Below, one piece after another: positions 42,480 through 54,500 of a stretch of DNA of 64,000 bases; within the stretch, counting starts at the first letter, position 1; every line of letters begins with the position of its first letter. Both the position numbers and the translations under genes were made by a program. Source of the stretch: Trachythela sp. YZ-2020 (lineage: Eukaryota > Cnidaria > Anthozoa > Malacalcyonacea > Clavulariidae); the NCBI GenBank assembly GCA_016169945.1, contig JADLSH010000379.1, positions 641,001 through 705,000 on the forward strand, read 5' to 3'. The notes under the pieces were generated by a model. It saw nothing but the letters and a program-made list of their open reading frames with translations, was not told the DNA's origin and did no database searches.

Positions 42480-43270
42480 TTTTAGGACACCGAGAGCACC
42501 ACGCCCACAACATTACAAAGAGAGCAAAGAAGAAGGCTCAACATCGTCGAAGAGGACAGGAAAGCGCAAAGAAGGCTCGACATTGTCCAGGAGGACAGCG
42601 AGAGCACGCTCAAACATCGTCCAAAGGGACAGCAAGGGCACCGACTAAGGCTCAACATCGTCCAAGAGGACAGCGAGAGCACATAAGAAGGGTTATGATG
42701 TAAGTATAAATGAAGGCTTGACTTTTTATAAAAAGAATATTGATGAACAGCTTGTGGGACCGTATGTTCACATACTGAGGATGCGCACCCGATATGACAT
42801 GTCCCACATTCACGACAGAAATAAATGTCATATAAATAGTAGCATGATTGAACAGTGAATCAGTCTTCTAATTCTTTGCTCCTACATCCTCTTGGCATGG
42901 TGTGCATGTGTTACCGTTCAAGGGATGTACTAAATGGAGCATTTACATCCTCTTGGCATGGTATGCACATACAGTTCAAGGGATGTTTGGAAGAAGGACC
43001 ATTAAAAGGGGGTTTGTTGCTGAGGGGTGGGCAGAGTTGGGTTATGTCGCGACCCTGGGGGGAATCTTTCAAGGGAGGGGTATTTTTTTTATTAGAAAAT
43101 GATGTGAAAAATAATTTTAAAAGAATTGATTATATCGGGAAAAATATTTCAGCGCATGCGCCAGAATGATTTGTGCACCACAACCATTGTGCAAGATATA
43201 ACAGTATAAAAGTATTTTAACTGTAGGGACGTGGGTGGGTTTTATTTCTGGCCATATAAGTAAAAACGTT
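42480..43270. other. Left part of the non-satellite island
   Basis: Begins with degenerate copies of the 34-bp unit (42506-42690), then sequence including a 65-bp direct duplication (catcctcttggcatggt at 42889 and 42949). Open frames at 42855-43169 come from this duplication and match nothing I know. Confidence 0.5.
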
Positions 43271-43379
43271 CGTTACCACCGTTGAAAAAAATAAAATTTT
43301 GGTGGGAAAAGTATTCCTTGGGAAAAAAAGAATCTTTTATTTAAAAAGAAAAGGATATAGACTGACCAGTTCGAGCCAG

Positions 43380-43620
43380 GTAAGTGTTATTTTTTTTAAA
43401 AAAAAGTTAACTATTTTAAAAAAAAAAAAAAAAAAAAGTAAATTAAAAAAAAAAAAAAAAATAAAAAGTAAAAAAAAAAAAATAAAAAAAAACCAAAAAA
43501 AAAAATAAAAAAAGAAAGTAAAAAGAAAAAAAGAAAAGTAAAAAGAAAAAAAAAGAAAAAAAAATTATAAGGGGGGGGGGAGGGATGGAGATAGCGGGGT
43601 GGAAAGGGGGGCGAGAATTA
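43380..43620 (+). repeat. Extreme A-rich tract followed by G-rich tract
   Basis: About 190 bp of almost pure A with isolated T, G and C, then ggggggggggagggatgg. The open frames (Lys-rich on plus, Phe-rich on minus) are low-complexity artefacts. Homopolymers of this length are also a common site of assembly error. Confidence 0.85.
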
Positions 43621-43844
43621 GAGAATCTGGTTTTATGGGGTGTGGGTAGGCAATACATTTGGTAAGATATGTAGGGGGAAATTATTTAGGGCGAACAGGG
43701 GGGCTTTATGCCATGATGAGTTAAATTTGGTGTGTTTAAAGCTTTTGGTTTAGTTTGATCATTTTTAACAAGTTCAGGGTTAAAATGTTAAAGGCGTACC
43801 TTAGTCTACGCCCAACATCGTCCAATAGGACAGCAAAAGGATAG

Positions 43845-43975
43845 AAGAATGAATCATGCTACAGTATATATACCGTACTCCTTTGTGGTATAAATGTGGG
43901 AGCATACCAGATCGATTGCGCACCCTCAGTACCCAAATTACACTGCGCACCTTCGAACAAGGTTCAGTAAAAATA
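43845..43975 (+). repeat. Direct repeat flanking the 34-bp array, left copy
   Basis: ctacagtatatataccgtac, tataaatgtgggagcatacc and gatcgattgcgcaccctcag recur at 44995-45125. Confidence 0.85.
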
Positions 43976-44057
43976 CCTACTACGGGTGTCAACCTACGAG
44001 GGAATGGTTTATACTGTAGGAGAGGGGGCAAAACTGTCAAACCGGGAAGAGGTTAAC

Positions 44058-44969
44058 GCTCAAACATCGTCCAAGAGGACAGCGAGAGCACGCTCAAACA
44101 TCGTCCAAGAGGACAGCGAGAGCACGCTCAAACATCGTCCAAAGAGGACAGCGAGAGCACGCTCAAACATCGTCCAAGAGGACAGCGAGAGCACGCTCAA
44201 ACAACGTCCAAGAGGACAGCGAGCACGCTCAAACAACGTCCAAGAGGACAGCGAGAGCACGCTCAAACATCGTCCAAGAGGACAGCGAGAGCACGCTCAA
44301 ACATCGTCCAAAGAGGACAGCGAGAGCACGCTCAAACATCGTCCAAGAGGACAGCGAGAGCACGCTCAAACAACGTCCAAGAGGACAGCGAGAGCACGCT
44401 CAAACAACGTCCAAGAGGACAGCGAGAGCACGCTCAAACATCGTCCAAGAGGACAGCGAGAGCACGCTCAAACATCGTCCAAGAGGACAGCGAGAGCACG
44501 CTCAAACAACGTCCAAGAGGACAGCGAGAGCACGCTCAAACATCGTCCAAGAGGACAGCGAGAGCACGCTCAAACAACGTCCAAAGAGGACAGCGAGAGC
44601 ACGCTCAAACATCGTCCAAGAGGACAGCGAGAGCACGCTCAAACAACGTCCAAGAGGACAGCGAGAGCACGCTCAAACAACGTCCAAGAGGACAGCGAGA
44701 GCACGCTCAAACAACGTCCAAGAGGACAGCGAGAGCACGCTCAAACATCGTCCAAGAGGACAGCGAGAGCACGCTCAAACAACGTCCAAGAGGACAGCGA
44801 GAGCACGCTCAAACATCGTCCAAGAGGACAGCGAGAGCACGCTCAAACATCGTGTCCAAGAGGACAGCGAGAGCACGCTCAAACATCGTCCAAGAGGACA
44901 GCGAGAGCACGCTCAAACATCGTCCAAGAGGACAGCGAGAGCACGCTCAAACATCGTCCAAGAGGACAG
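44058..44969 (+). repeat. 34-bp hairpin minisatellite, about 27 copies
   Basis: The unit is gctcaaacatcgtccaagag plus gacagcgagagcac. Each unit can fold: GTCC-AAGA-GGAC forms an inner stem and GCTC/GAGC an outer one. Two main variants (catcg and caacg) and occasional one-base insertions (ccaaagagg) or a two-base insertion at about 44853 are interspersed. All three frames lack stops within the unit, which creates a 348-codon open frame; I treat it as a by-product. Confidence 0.93.
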
Positions 44970-44994
44970 AGGAAGAACAAATCAACGTTCACTC

Positions 44995-45125
44995 ACGTTA
45001 CAGTATATATATCATACTCCTTTCTGTTATAAATGTGGGAGCATACCTGATCGATTGCGCATGCTCAGTCACCCAAATATCGTTTAGTCACTGCGCACGT
45101 TCAAACAAGTGAGCAAGGTCCATAA
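44995..45125 (+). repeat. Direct repeat flanking the 34-bp array, right copy
   Basis: gttacagtatatatatcata, tataaatgtgggagcatacc, tgatcgattgcgcatgctca; pairs with 43845-43975. Confidence 0.85.
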
Positions 45126-45181
45126 AAACAAGAGGTTCGTCTAAGCAAAACGTTAAGGGGCTAGCCTTTAGGTGGAAAAAG

Positions 45182-45382
45182 GTGATATGCCTTATGGTGT
45201 CCGGAAATCAAGATGAAGTGAATGACAGTTTGGCTCGGTTATTCCTGGTCGTGTTAAACAAACAGGATATCTCTGATGCCCACAAGCGGACGATCCACTG
45301 GTTGGAAGGAGCTTCTTTCTGCAGTTTATTTTGCACGACCGGCCAGAAAAATGAAGATGAACTGACATGGAAAAGTGAGTGA
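45182..45382 (+). pseudogene. Possible fragment of an ARF-family small GTPase
   Basis: The frame reads NDSLARLFLVVLNKQDISDA and, further on, SLFCTTGQKNEDELTW. NKQD fits the G4 guanine-binding motif of ARF/ARL proteins (typically ANKQD with a following D-A), and CTTG followed by L-TW fits their G5 region (CATTG...GLTW). The spacing between the two is shorter than in intact ARFs, there is no N-terminal GTPase part nearby, and the frame stops after TWKSE at a donor-like gtgagt. It could be a captured exon or coincidence. Confidence 0.35.
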
Positions 45383-45384
45383 GA

Positions 45385-45530
45385 CTTGCATGAATGCGAC
45401 ATTCCTGCATGTTGTATTCACATCCATGATTTTTCCAATAGCTTGGCCGGTTGTACCACTCTAAAGAAACAAAACAGAATATTTTATAAAACACTCTTCA
45501 TATAATGTGGTTTTCTGTAATTAAGGGGTT
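45385..45530 (-). repeat. Internal inverted-repeat module, minus copy 1
   Basis: cttgcatgaatgcgacattc ... ccaatagcttggccggttgt ... ataatgtggttttctgtaat is the reverse complement of 42060-42215. Further minus copies lie at 45625-45775 and 48397-48537. Confidence 0.88.
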
Positions 45531-45534
45531 AGCC

Positions 45535-48500
45535 TATACTATATTTTTTGTGTTTTTGAAAACAAGCATAAAATGGCCAAAAAGTAAAGGGGTTAGCCTT
45601 TACTTTTTTACCATTTTTAAGGACTGTCAAGAATGAGACATGCCTGTATGTTGTATTCACATCAATGATTTTTTCCAATAGGGTTGGCTGGTTGTACCAC
45701 TCTAAAGAAACGAAATAGAATATTTTATAAAACACTCTTCTTATAATGCGGTTTTCTGTAATTAAGGGGTTAGCCTTTACCTTTTGGTCATTTTAGCCAC
45801 TTTTTGAGTTTTTGAAAACTAGCATAAAATGGGCAAAAAGTAAAGGGGTTAGCCTTAACTTTTGGTCGAAAAAATATTAAGGGTTAGCCTTTACTTTTTG
45901 GCCATTTTTAGCAACTTCTTGAGCTTTTGAAAAAACTAGCCAAAAAGTAAAGGGGTTAGCCTTAAGTTTTGGTTGAAAAAATGTTAAGGGGTTAGCCTTT
46001 ACTTTTTGGCCATTATTAGCAGTCTTTCTCAGCTTTTGAAAAACTAGCCAAAAATGGCCAAAAAGTAAAGGGGTTAGCCTTAAGTTTTGGTCGAAAAAAT
46101 GTTAAGGGTTAGCCTTTACTTTTTGGCCATTTTTAGCAACTTCTTGAGCTTTTGAAAAACTAGCCAAAAAGTAAAGGGGTTAGCCTTAAGTTTTTCGAAA
46201 AAATGTTAAGGGGTTAGCCTTTACTTTTTGGCCATTATTAGCAGTCTTTCTCAGCTTTTGAAAAACTAGCCAAAAATGGCCAAAAAGTAAAGGGGTTAGC
46301 CTTAACTTTTGGTCGAAAAAATGTTAAGGGGTTAGCCTTTACTTTTTTGACCATTTTAGCAGTCATTTTGAGCTTTTGAAAAACTAGCCAAAAATGGCCA
46401 AAAAGTAAAGGCTAACCCCTTAACATTTTTTCGACCAAAAGTTAAGGCTAACCCCTTTACTTTTTGGCCATTTCTGCCACTTTTTCAGAACTCAAAAAGT
46501 GGCCGAAAATCACCAAAAAGTAAAGGCTAACCCCTTAACATTTTTTCGACCAAAGTTAAATTAACCCTTTACTTTTTGGCCATTTTCGGCCACTTTTTCA
46601 GAACTCAAAAAGTGGCCGAAAATCACCAAAAAGTAAAGGCTAACCCCTTAACATTTTTTCGACCAAAAGTTAAGGCTAACCCCTTTACTTTTTGGCCATT
46701 TCTGGCCACGTATACAAAATGTCAATAAGTGACTGAAAATGGCCAAAAAGTATAGGCTAACACTTAACATTTTGTCGACATAATGTTAAGGCTAACCCCT
46801 TTACTTTTTGGCCATTTCCGGCCACATATTCAAAATGTCAATAAGTGACTGAAAATGCCCAAAAAGTATAGGCTAACCCCTTAACATTTTTTCGACCAAA
46901 AGTTAAGGCTAACCCCTTTACTTTTTGGCCATTTCTGGCCACGTATACAAAATGTCAATAAGTGACTGAAAATGGCCAAAAAGTATAGGCTAACCCCTTA
47001 ACATTTTTTCGACATAATGTTAAGGCTAACCCCTTTACTTTTTGGCCATTTCCGGCCACATATTCAAAATGTCAATAAGTGACTGAAAATGCCCAAAAAG
47101 TATAGGCTAACCCCTTAACATTTTTTCGACCAAAAGTTAAGGCTAACCCCTTTACTTTTTGGCCATTTTCGGCCACTTTTTCAGAACTCAAAAAGTGGCG
47201 AAAATCACTAAAGTAAAGGTTAGCCTTAACATTTTCGACCAAAAGTTAAGGCTAACCCCTTTACTTTTTGGCCATTTTCTGCCACTTTTTCAGAACTCAA
47301 AAAGTGGCCGAAAATGGCCAAAAAGTAAAGGGGTTAGCCTTAACTTTTGGTCGAAAAAATGTTAAGTGGTTATCCTTTACTTTTTGGTGATTTTAGGCCA
47401 CTTTTTGAGTTCTGAAAAGTGGCCGAAAAATGGCCAAAAGTAAAGGTTAGCCTTAACTTTGGTCGAAAAATGTTAAGGGTTAGCTTTACTTTTGGTTATT
47501 TTCGGCCACTTATTGAGTTCTGAAAAAGTGGCCGAAAATGGCCAAAAAGTAAAGGGGTTAGCCTTAACTTTTGGTCGAAAAATGTTAAGGTTAGCCTTTA
47601 CTTTGGTGATTTTCGGCCACTTTTGAGTTCTGAAAAAGTGGCCGAAAATGGCCAAAAGTAAAGGGGTTAGCCTTAACTTTTGGTCGAAAATGTTAAGGGG
47701 TTAGCCTTTACTTTTTGGTTATTTTCGGCCACTTATTGAGTTCTGAAAAAGTGGCCGAAAATGGCCAAAAAGTAAAGGGGTTAGCCTTAACTTTTGGTCG
47801 AAAAAATGTTAAGGGGTTAGCCTTTACTTTTTGGTTATTTTCGGCCACTTATTGAGTTCTGAAAAAGTGGCCGAAAATGGCCAAAAAGTAAAGGGGTTAG
47901 CCTTAACTTTTGGTCGAAAAAATGTTAAGGGGTTAGCCTTTACTTTTTGGTTATTTTCGGCCACTTATTGAGTTCTGAAAAAGTGGCCGAAAATGGCCAA
48001 AAAGTAAAGGGGTTAGCCTTAACTTTTGGTCGAAAAAATGTTAAGGGGTTAGCCTTTACTTTTTGGCCATTTTTAACAACTTTTTGTGTTTTTGAAAAAC
48101 TAGCATAAAATGGCCAAAAAGTAAAGGGGTTATCCTTAGCTTTTGGCCAAAAAAATGTTGAGGGGTTAGCCTTTACTTTTTGGCCATTTTTAACCACTTT
48201 TCGTGTTTTTGAAAAACTGGCATAAAATGGCCAAAAAGTAAAGGGGTTAGCCTTAGCTTTTGGCCGAAAAAATGTTAAGTGGTTAGCCTTTACTTTTTGG
48301 CAGTTTTTAACCACTTTTTGTGTTTTTGAAAAACTAGCATAAAATGGCCAAAAAGTAAAGGGGTTAGCCTTTACTTTTTTACCATTTTTAAGGACTGTCA
48401 AGAATGAGACATGCCTGTATGTTGTATTCACATCAATGATTTTTTCCAATAGGGTTGGCTGGTTGTACCACTCTAAAGAAACGAAATAGAATATTTTATA

Positions 48501-51500
48501 AAACACTCTTCTTATAATGCGGTTTTCTGTAATTAAGGGGTTAGCCTTTACCTTTTGGTCATTTTAGCCACTTTTTGAGTTTTTGAAAACTAGCATAAAA
48601 TGGGCAAAAAGTAAAGGGGTTAGCCTTAACTTTTGGTCGAAAAAATATTAAGGGTTAGCCTTTACTTTTTGGCCATTTTTAGCAACTTCTTGAGCTTTTG
48701 AAAAAACTAGCCAAAAAGTAAAGGGGTTAGCCTTAAGTTTTGGTTGAAAAAATGTTAAGGGGTTAGCCTTTACTTTTTGGCCATTATTAGCAGTCTTTCT
48801 CAGCTTTTGAAAAACTAGCCAAAAATGGCCAAAAAGTAAAGGGGTTAGCCTTAAGTTTTGGTCGAAAAAATGTTAAGGGTTAGCCTTTACTTTTTGGTGA
48901 TTTTCGGCCACTTTTTGAGTTCTGAAAAAGTGGCCGAAAATGGCCAAAAAGTAAAGGGGTTAGCCTTAACTTTTGGTCGAAAAAATGTTAAGGGGTTAGC
49001 CTATACTTTTTGGGCATTTTCAGTCACTTATTGACATTTTGAATATGTGGCCGGAAATGGCCAAAAAGTAAAGGGGTTAGCCTTAACATTATGTCGAAAA
49101 AATGTTAAGGGGTTAGCCTATACTTTTTGGCCATTTTCAGTCACTTATTGACATTTTGTATACGTGGCCAGAAATGGCCAAAAAGTAAAGGGGTTAGCCT
49201 TAACTTTTGGTCGAAAAAATGTTAAGGGGTTAGCCTTTACTTTTTGGTGATTTTCGGCCACTTTTTGAGTTCTGAAAAAGTGGCCGAAAATGGCCAAAAA
49301 GTAAAGGGGTTAGCCTTAACTTTTGGTCGAAAAAATGTTAAGGGGTTAGCCTTTACTTTTTGGTGATTTTCGGCCACTTTTTGAGTTCTGAAAAAGTGGC
49401 CGAAAATGGCCAAAAAGTAAAGGGGTTAGCCTTAACTTTTGGTCGAAAAAATGTTAAGGGGTTAGCCTTTACTTTTGGGCCATTTTTCGCAACTTTTTGA
49501 AAACTAGCATAAGTTGGCCAAAAACTAAAGGGGTTAGCCTTAACTTTTGGTCGAAAAAATGTTAAGGGGTTAGCCTTTACTTTTGGGCCATTTTTAACCA
49601 CTTGAGTTTTGAAAAAGTGGCTGAAAATGGCCAAAAAGTAAAGGGTTAGCCTTAACTTTTGGTCGAAAAATGTTAAGTGGTTAGCCTTTACTTTTGGTCA
49701 TTTTCGGCCACTTTTGAGTTCTGAAAAAGTGGCCGAAAATGGCCAAAAGTAAAAGCCTTAACTTTTGGTCGAAAAATGTTAAGGGTTAGCCTTTACTTTT
49801 TGGCCATTTTTAACCACTTTTTGTGTTTTTGAAAAACTAGCATAAAATGGCCAAAAAGTAAAGGGGTTATCCTTAGCTTTTGGCCGAAAAAATGTTAAGG
49901 GGTTAGCGTTTACTTTTTGGCCATTTTCGGCCACTTCTTGAGTTCTGAAAAAGTGGCCGAAAATGGCCAAAAAGTAAAGGGGTTAGCCTTAACTTTTGGT
50001 CGAAAAAATGTTAAGGGGTTAGCCTTTACTTTTTGGCCATTTTTGGCTAGTTTTTCAAAAGCTCAAAATGACTGCTAAAATGGTCAAAAAAGTAAAGGCT
50101 AACCCCTTAACATTTTTTCGACCCAAAGTTAAGGCTAGCCTTTACTTTTTGGCCATTTTTCAAAAGCTCAAGAAGTTGCTAAAAATGACCAAAAAGTAAA
50201 GGTTAACCCTTAACATTTTCGACTAAAAGTTAAGGTTAACCTTTACTTTTGGCCATTTTCGGCCACGTATACAAATGTCAATAAGTGACTGAAAATGGCC
50301 AAAAAGTATAGGCTAACCTTAACATTTTTTCGACATAATGTTAAGGCGTTAGCCCTTTACTTTTTGGCCATTCCGGCCACATATTCAAAATGTCAATAAG
50401 CGACAGAAAATGACCAAAGTATAGGCTAACTTAACATTTTCGAAAAAGTTATATGGCCTTTACTTTTTGGCCATTTTCGGCCACTTTTCAGAACTCAAAA
50501 GTGGCCGAAAATCACCAAAGTAAAGGCTAACCCAACATTTTCGAAGTTAGTTAGCCTTTACTTTTTGGCCATTTTCGCCACTTTTCAGAACTCAAAAGTG
50601 GCCGAAAATGGCCAAAAGTAAAGGGGTTAGCCTTAACTTTTGGTCGAAAAAATGTTATATTTAGCCTTTACTTTTTGGTCATTTTCGGCCACTTTTAGAG
50701 TTTCTGAAAAGTGGCCGAAAATGGCCAAAAAGTAAAGGTTAGCCTTAACTTTTGGTCGAAAAATGTTAAGGGGTTAGCCTTTACTTTTTTTTTCATTTTC
50801 GGCCACTTATTGAGTTCTGAAAAAGTGGCCGAAAATGGCCAAAAGTAAAGGGGTTAGCCTTAACTTTGGTCGAAAAAATGTTAAGGGTTAGCCTTTACTT
50901 TTGGTCATTTTCGGCCACTTTTGAGTTCTGAAAAAGTGGCCGAAAATGCCAAAAGTAAAGGGTTAGCCTTAACTTTTGTTAAGGGGTTAGCCTTTACTTT
51001 TTGGCCATTTTAACCACTTTTCGTGTTTTGAAAAAACTAGCATAAAATGGCCAAAAAGTAAAGGGTTAGCCTTAACTTTTGTTAAGGGTTAGCCTTTACT
51101 TTTGGCCATTTTTAACCACTTTTCGTGTTTTTGAAAAACTAGCCAAAATGGCCAAAAGTAGGGTTAACCCTTAACATTTTCGACATCGGCCAAAAGTTAA
51201 GGCTAACCCTTTACTTTTTGGCCATTTTCAGCCACTTTTTCACTCAAAAAGTGGCCGAAAATCACAAAAGTAAAGGCTAACCTTAACATTTTTCGACCAA
51301 AGTTAAGGCTAACCCTTTACTTTTGGCCATTTTCGCCACTTTTCAGAACTCAAAAAGTGGCCGAAAATCACCAAAAGTAAAGGTAACTAACATTTTCGAC
51401 CAAAGTTAAAGTTATAACCTTTACTTTTGGCCATTTTCGGCCACTTTTTCAGAACTCAAAAAGTGGCCGAAAATCACCAAAAATAAGGCTAACCCTTAAC

Positions 51501-54500
51501 ATTTTTCGACCAAAAGTTAAGGCTTAACCTTTACTTTTTGGCCATTTTCGGCCACGTATACAAAATGTCAATAAGTGACTGAAAATGGCCAAAGTATAGG
51601 TTAACCCCTTAACATTTTTCGACATAATGTTAAGGCTAACCTTTACTTTTGGCCATTTCCGGCCACATATTCAAAATGTCAATAAGTGACTGAAAATGCC
51701 CAAAAGTATAGGCTATAACATTTTTCGACCAAAAGTTAATTAACCTTTACTTTTTGGCCATTTTCGGCCACTTTTTAAGAACTCAAAAGTGGCCGAAAAT
51801 CACCAAAAGTAAAGGCTAACCCTTAACATTTTTCGACCAAAAGTTAAGGGCTAGCCTTTACTTTTGGCCATTTTCTGCCACTTTTTGAACTCAAAAGTGG
51901 CCGAAAATGGCCAAAAGTAAAGGTTAGCCTTAACTTTTGGTCGAAAATGTTAAGGGTTAGCCTTTACTTTTTGGTGATTTTCGGCCACTTTTGAATTCTG
52001 AAAAAGTGGCCGAAAATGGCCAAAATGTAAAGGGGTTAGCCTTAACTTTTGGTCGAAAAATGTTAAGGGTTAGCCTTTACTTTTGGTCATTTTCGGCCAC
52101 TTTTGAGTTCTGAAAGTGGCCGAAAATGGCCAAAAAGTAAAGGTTAACTTAACTTTTGGTCGAAAAAATGTTAAGGGTTAGCCTTTACTTTTTGGTGATT
52201 TTCGGCCACTTTTTGAGTTCTGAAAAAGTGGCCGAAAATGGCCAAAAGGTAAAGGGGTTAGCCTTAACTTTTGTTAAGGGGTTAGCCTTTACTTTTTGGC
52301 CATTTTTAACAACTTTTTGTGTTTTTGAAAAACTAGCATAAAATGGCCAAAAAGTAAAGGGGTTATCCTTAGCTTTTGGCCAAAAAAATGTTGAGGGGTT
52401 AGCCTTTACTTTTTGGCCATTTTTAACCACTTTTCGTGTTTTTGAAAAACTAGCATAAAATGGCCAAAAAGTAAAGGGGTTAGCCTTAACTTTTGGTCGA
52501 AAAAATGTTAAGGGGTTAGCCTTTACTTTTTCATTTTCGGCCACTTTTGAGTTCTGAAAAAGTGGCCGAAAATGGCCAAAAGTAAAGGGGTTAGCTAACT
52601 TTTGGTCGAAAAAATGTTAAGGGGTTAGCCTTTACTTTTTGGTCATTTTCGGCCATTTTTTGAATTCTGAAAAAGTGGCCGAAAATGGCCAAAAAGTAAA
52701 GGGGTTAGCCTTAACTTTTGGTCGAAAAAATGTTAAGGGGTTAGCCTTTACTTTTTGGTGATTTTCGGCCACTTTTTGAGTTCTGAAAAAGTGGCAGAAA
52801 TGGCCAAAAAGTAAAGGGGTTAGCCTTAACTTTTGGTCGAAAAAATGTTAAGGGGTTAGCCTTTACTTTTTGGTCATTTTCGGCCACTTTTTGAGTTCTG
52901 AAAAAGTGGCCGAAAATGGCCAAAAAGTAAAGGGGTTAGCCTTAACTTTTGGTCGAAAAAATGTTAAGGGGTTAGCCTTTACTTTTTGGTGATTTTCGGC
53001 CACTTTTTGAGTTCTGAAAAAGTGGCCGAAAATGGCCAAAAAGAAAAGGGGTTAGCCTTAACTTTTGTTAAGGGGTTAGCCTTTACTTTTTGGCCATTTT
53101 TAACCACTTTTTGTGTTTTTGAAAAACTAGCATAAAATGGCCAAAAAGTAAAGGGGTTATCGTTAGCTTTTGGCCGAAAAAATGTTAAGGGGTTAGCGTT
53201 TACTTTTTGGCCATTTTCGGCCACTTCTTGAGTTCTGAAAAAGTGGCCGAAAATGGCCAAAAAGTAAAGGGGTTAGCCTTAACTTTTGTTAAGGGGTTAG
53301 CCTTTACTTTTTGGCCATTTTTAACAACTTTGTGTTTTTGAAAAACTAGCATAAAATGGCCAAAAAGTAAAGGGGTTATCCTTAGCTTTTGGCCAAAAAA
53401 ATGTTAAGGGGTTAGCGTTTACTTTTTGGCCATTTTCGGCCACTTTTTGAGTTCTGAAAAAGTGGCCGAAAATGGCCAAAAAGTAAAGGGGTTAGCCTTA
53501 ACTTTTGTTAAGGGGTTAGCCTTTACTTTTTGGCCATTTTTAACCACTTTTTGTGTTTTTGAAAAACTAGCATAAAATGGCCAAAAAGTAAAGGGGTTAG
53601 CCTTAACTTTTGGTCGAAAAAATGTTAAGGGGTTAGCCTTTACTTTTTGGTCATTTTCGGCCATTTTTTGAATTCTGAAAAAGTGGCCGAAAATGGCCAA
53701 AAAGTAAAGGGGTTAGCCTTAACTTTTGGTCGAAAAAATGTTAAGGGGTTAGCCTTTACTTTTTGGTGATTTTCGCCCACTTTTTGAGTTCTGAAAAAGT
53801 GGCAGAAATGGCCAAAAAGTAAAGGGGTTAGCCTTAACTTTTGGTCGAAAAAATGTTAAGGGGTTAGCCTTTACTTTTTGGTCATTTTAGGCCACTTTTT
53901 GAGTTCTGAAAAAGTGGCCGAAAATGGCCAAAAAGTAAAGGGGTTAGCCTTAACTTTTGGTCGAAAAAATGTTAAGGGGTTAGCCTTTACTTTTGGATTT
54001 TCGGCCACTTTTTGAGTTCTGAAAAAGTGGCCGAAAATGGCCAAAAGAAAAGGGGTTAGCCTTAACTTTTGTTAAGGGGTTAGCCTTTACTTTTTGGCCA
54101 TTTTTAACCACTTTTTGTGTTTTTGAAAAACTAGCATAAAATGGCCAAAAAGTAAAGGGGTTATCCTTAGCTTTTGGCCGAAAAAATGTTAAGGGGTTAG
54201 CGTTTACTTTTTGGCCATTTTCGGCCACTTCTTGAGTTCTGAAAAAGTGGCCGAAAATGCCAAAAAGTAAAGGGGTTATAACTTTTGTTAAGGGTTAGCC
54301 TTTACTTTTTGGCCATTTTTAACAACTTTGTGTTTTTGAAAAACTAGCATAAAATGGCCAAAAAGTAAAGGGGTTATCCTTAGCTTTTGGCCAAAAAAAT
54401 GTTAAGGGGTTAGCGTTTACTTTTTGGCCATTTTCGGCCACTTCTTGAGTTCTGAAAAAGTGGCCGAAAATGGCCAAAAAGTAAAGGGGTTAGCCTTAAC

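Larger units (their letters stand above)
41060..42480. repeat. Hairpin satellite, left array
   Basis: Repeating blocks of aaaaagtaaaggctaacccc, ttaacatttttttggcc, aaaagctaaggctaacccct and ttactttttggccatttt, interrupted by the inverted-repeat arm 41515-41815 and by 42060-42215. Units are more variable here than in the right array. Open frames over this region are produced by the satellite. Confidence 0.9.

Noticed and set aside
44058..44969. CRISPR-like look of a regular array with short palindromic units
   Set aside because: Units are contiguous without unique spacers and the genome is eukaryotic; it is a minisatellite.
43986..45032. 348-codon open frame, Arg/Ser/Gln-rich repeats
   Set aside because: It is the 34-bp array read in rotating frames; opposite-strand and other frames are open too, and no family, signal or splice site supports a gene.
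47940..48506. 188-codon open frame and many similar ones with KVKANPFTFWPF motifs
   Set aside because: They are translations of the hairpin satellite on both strands and change with array orientation.
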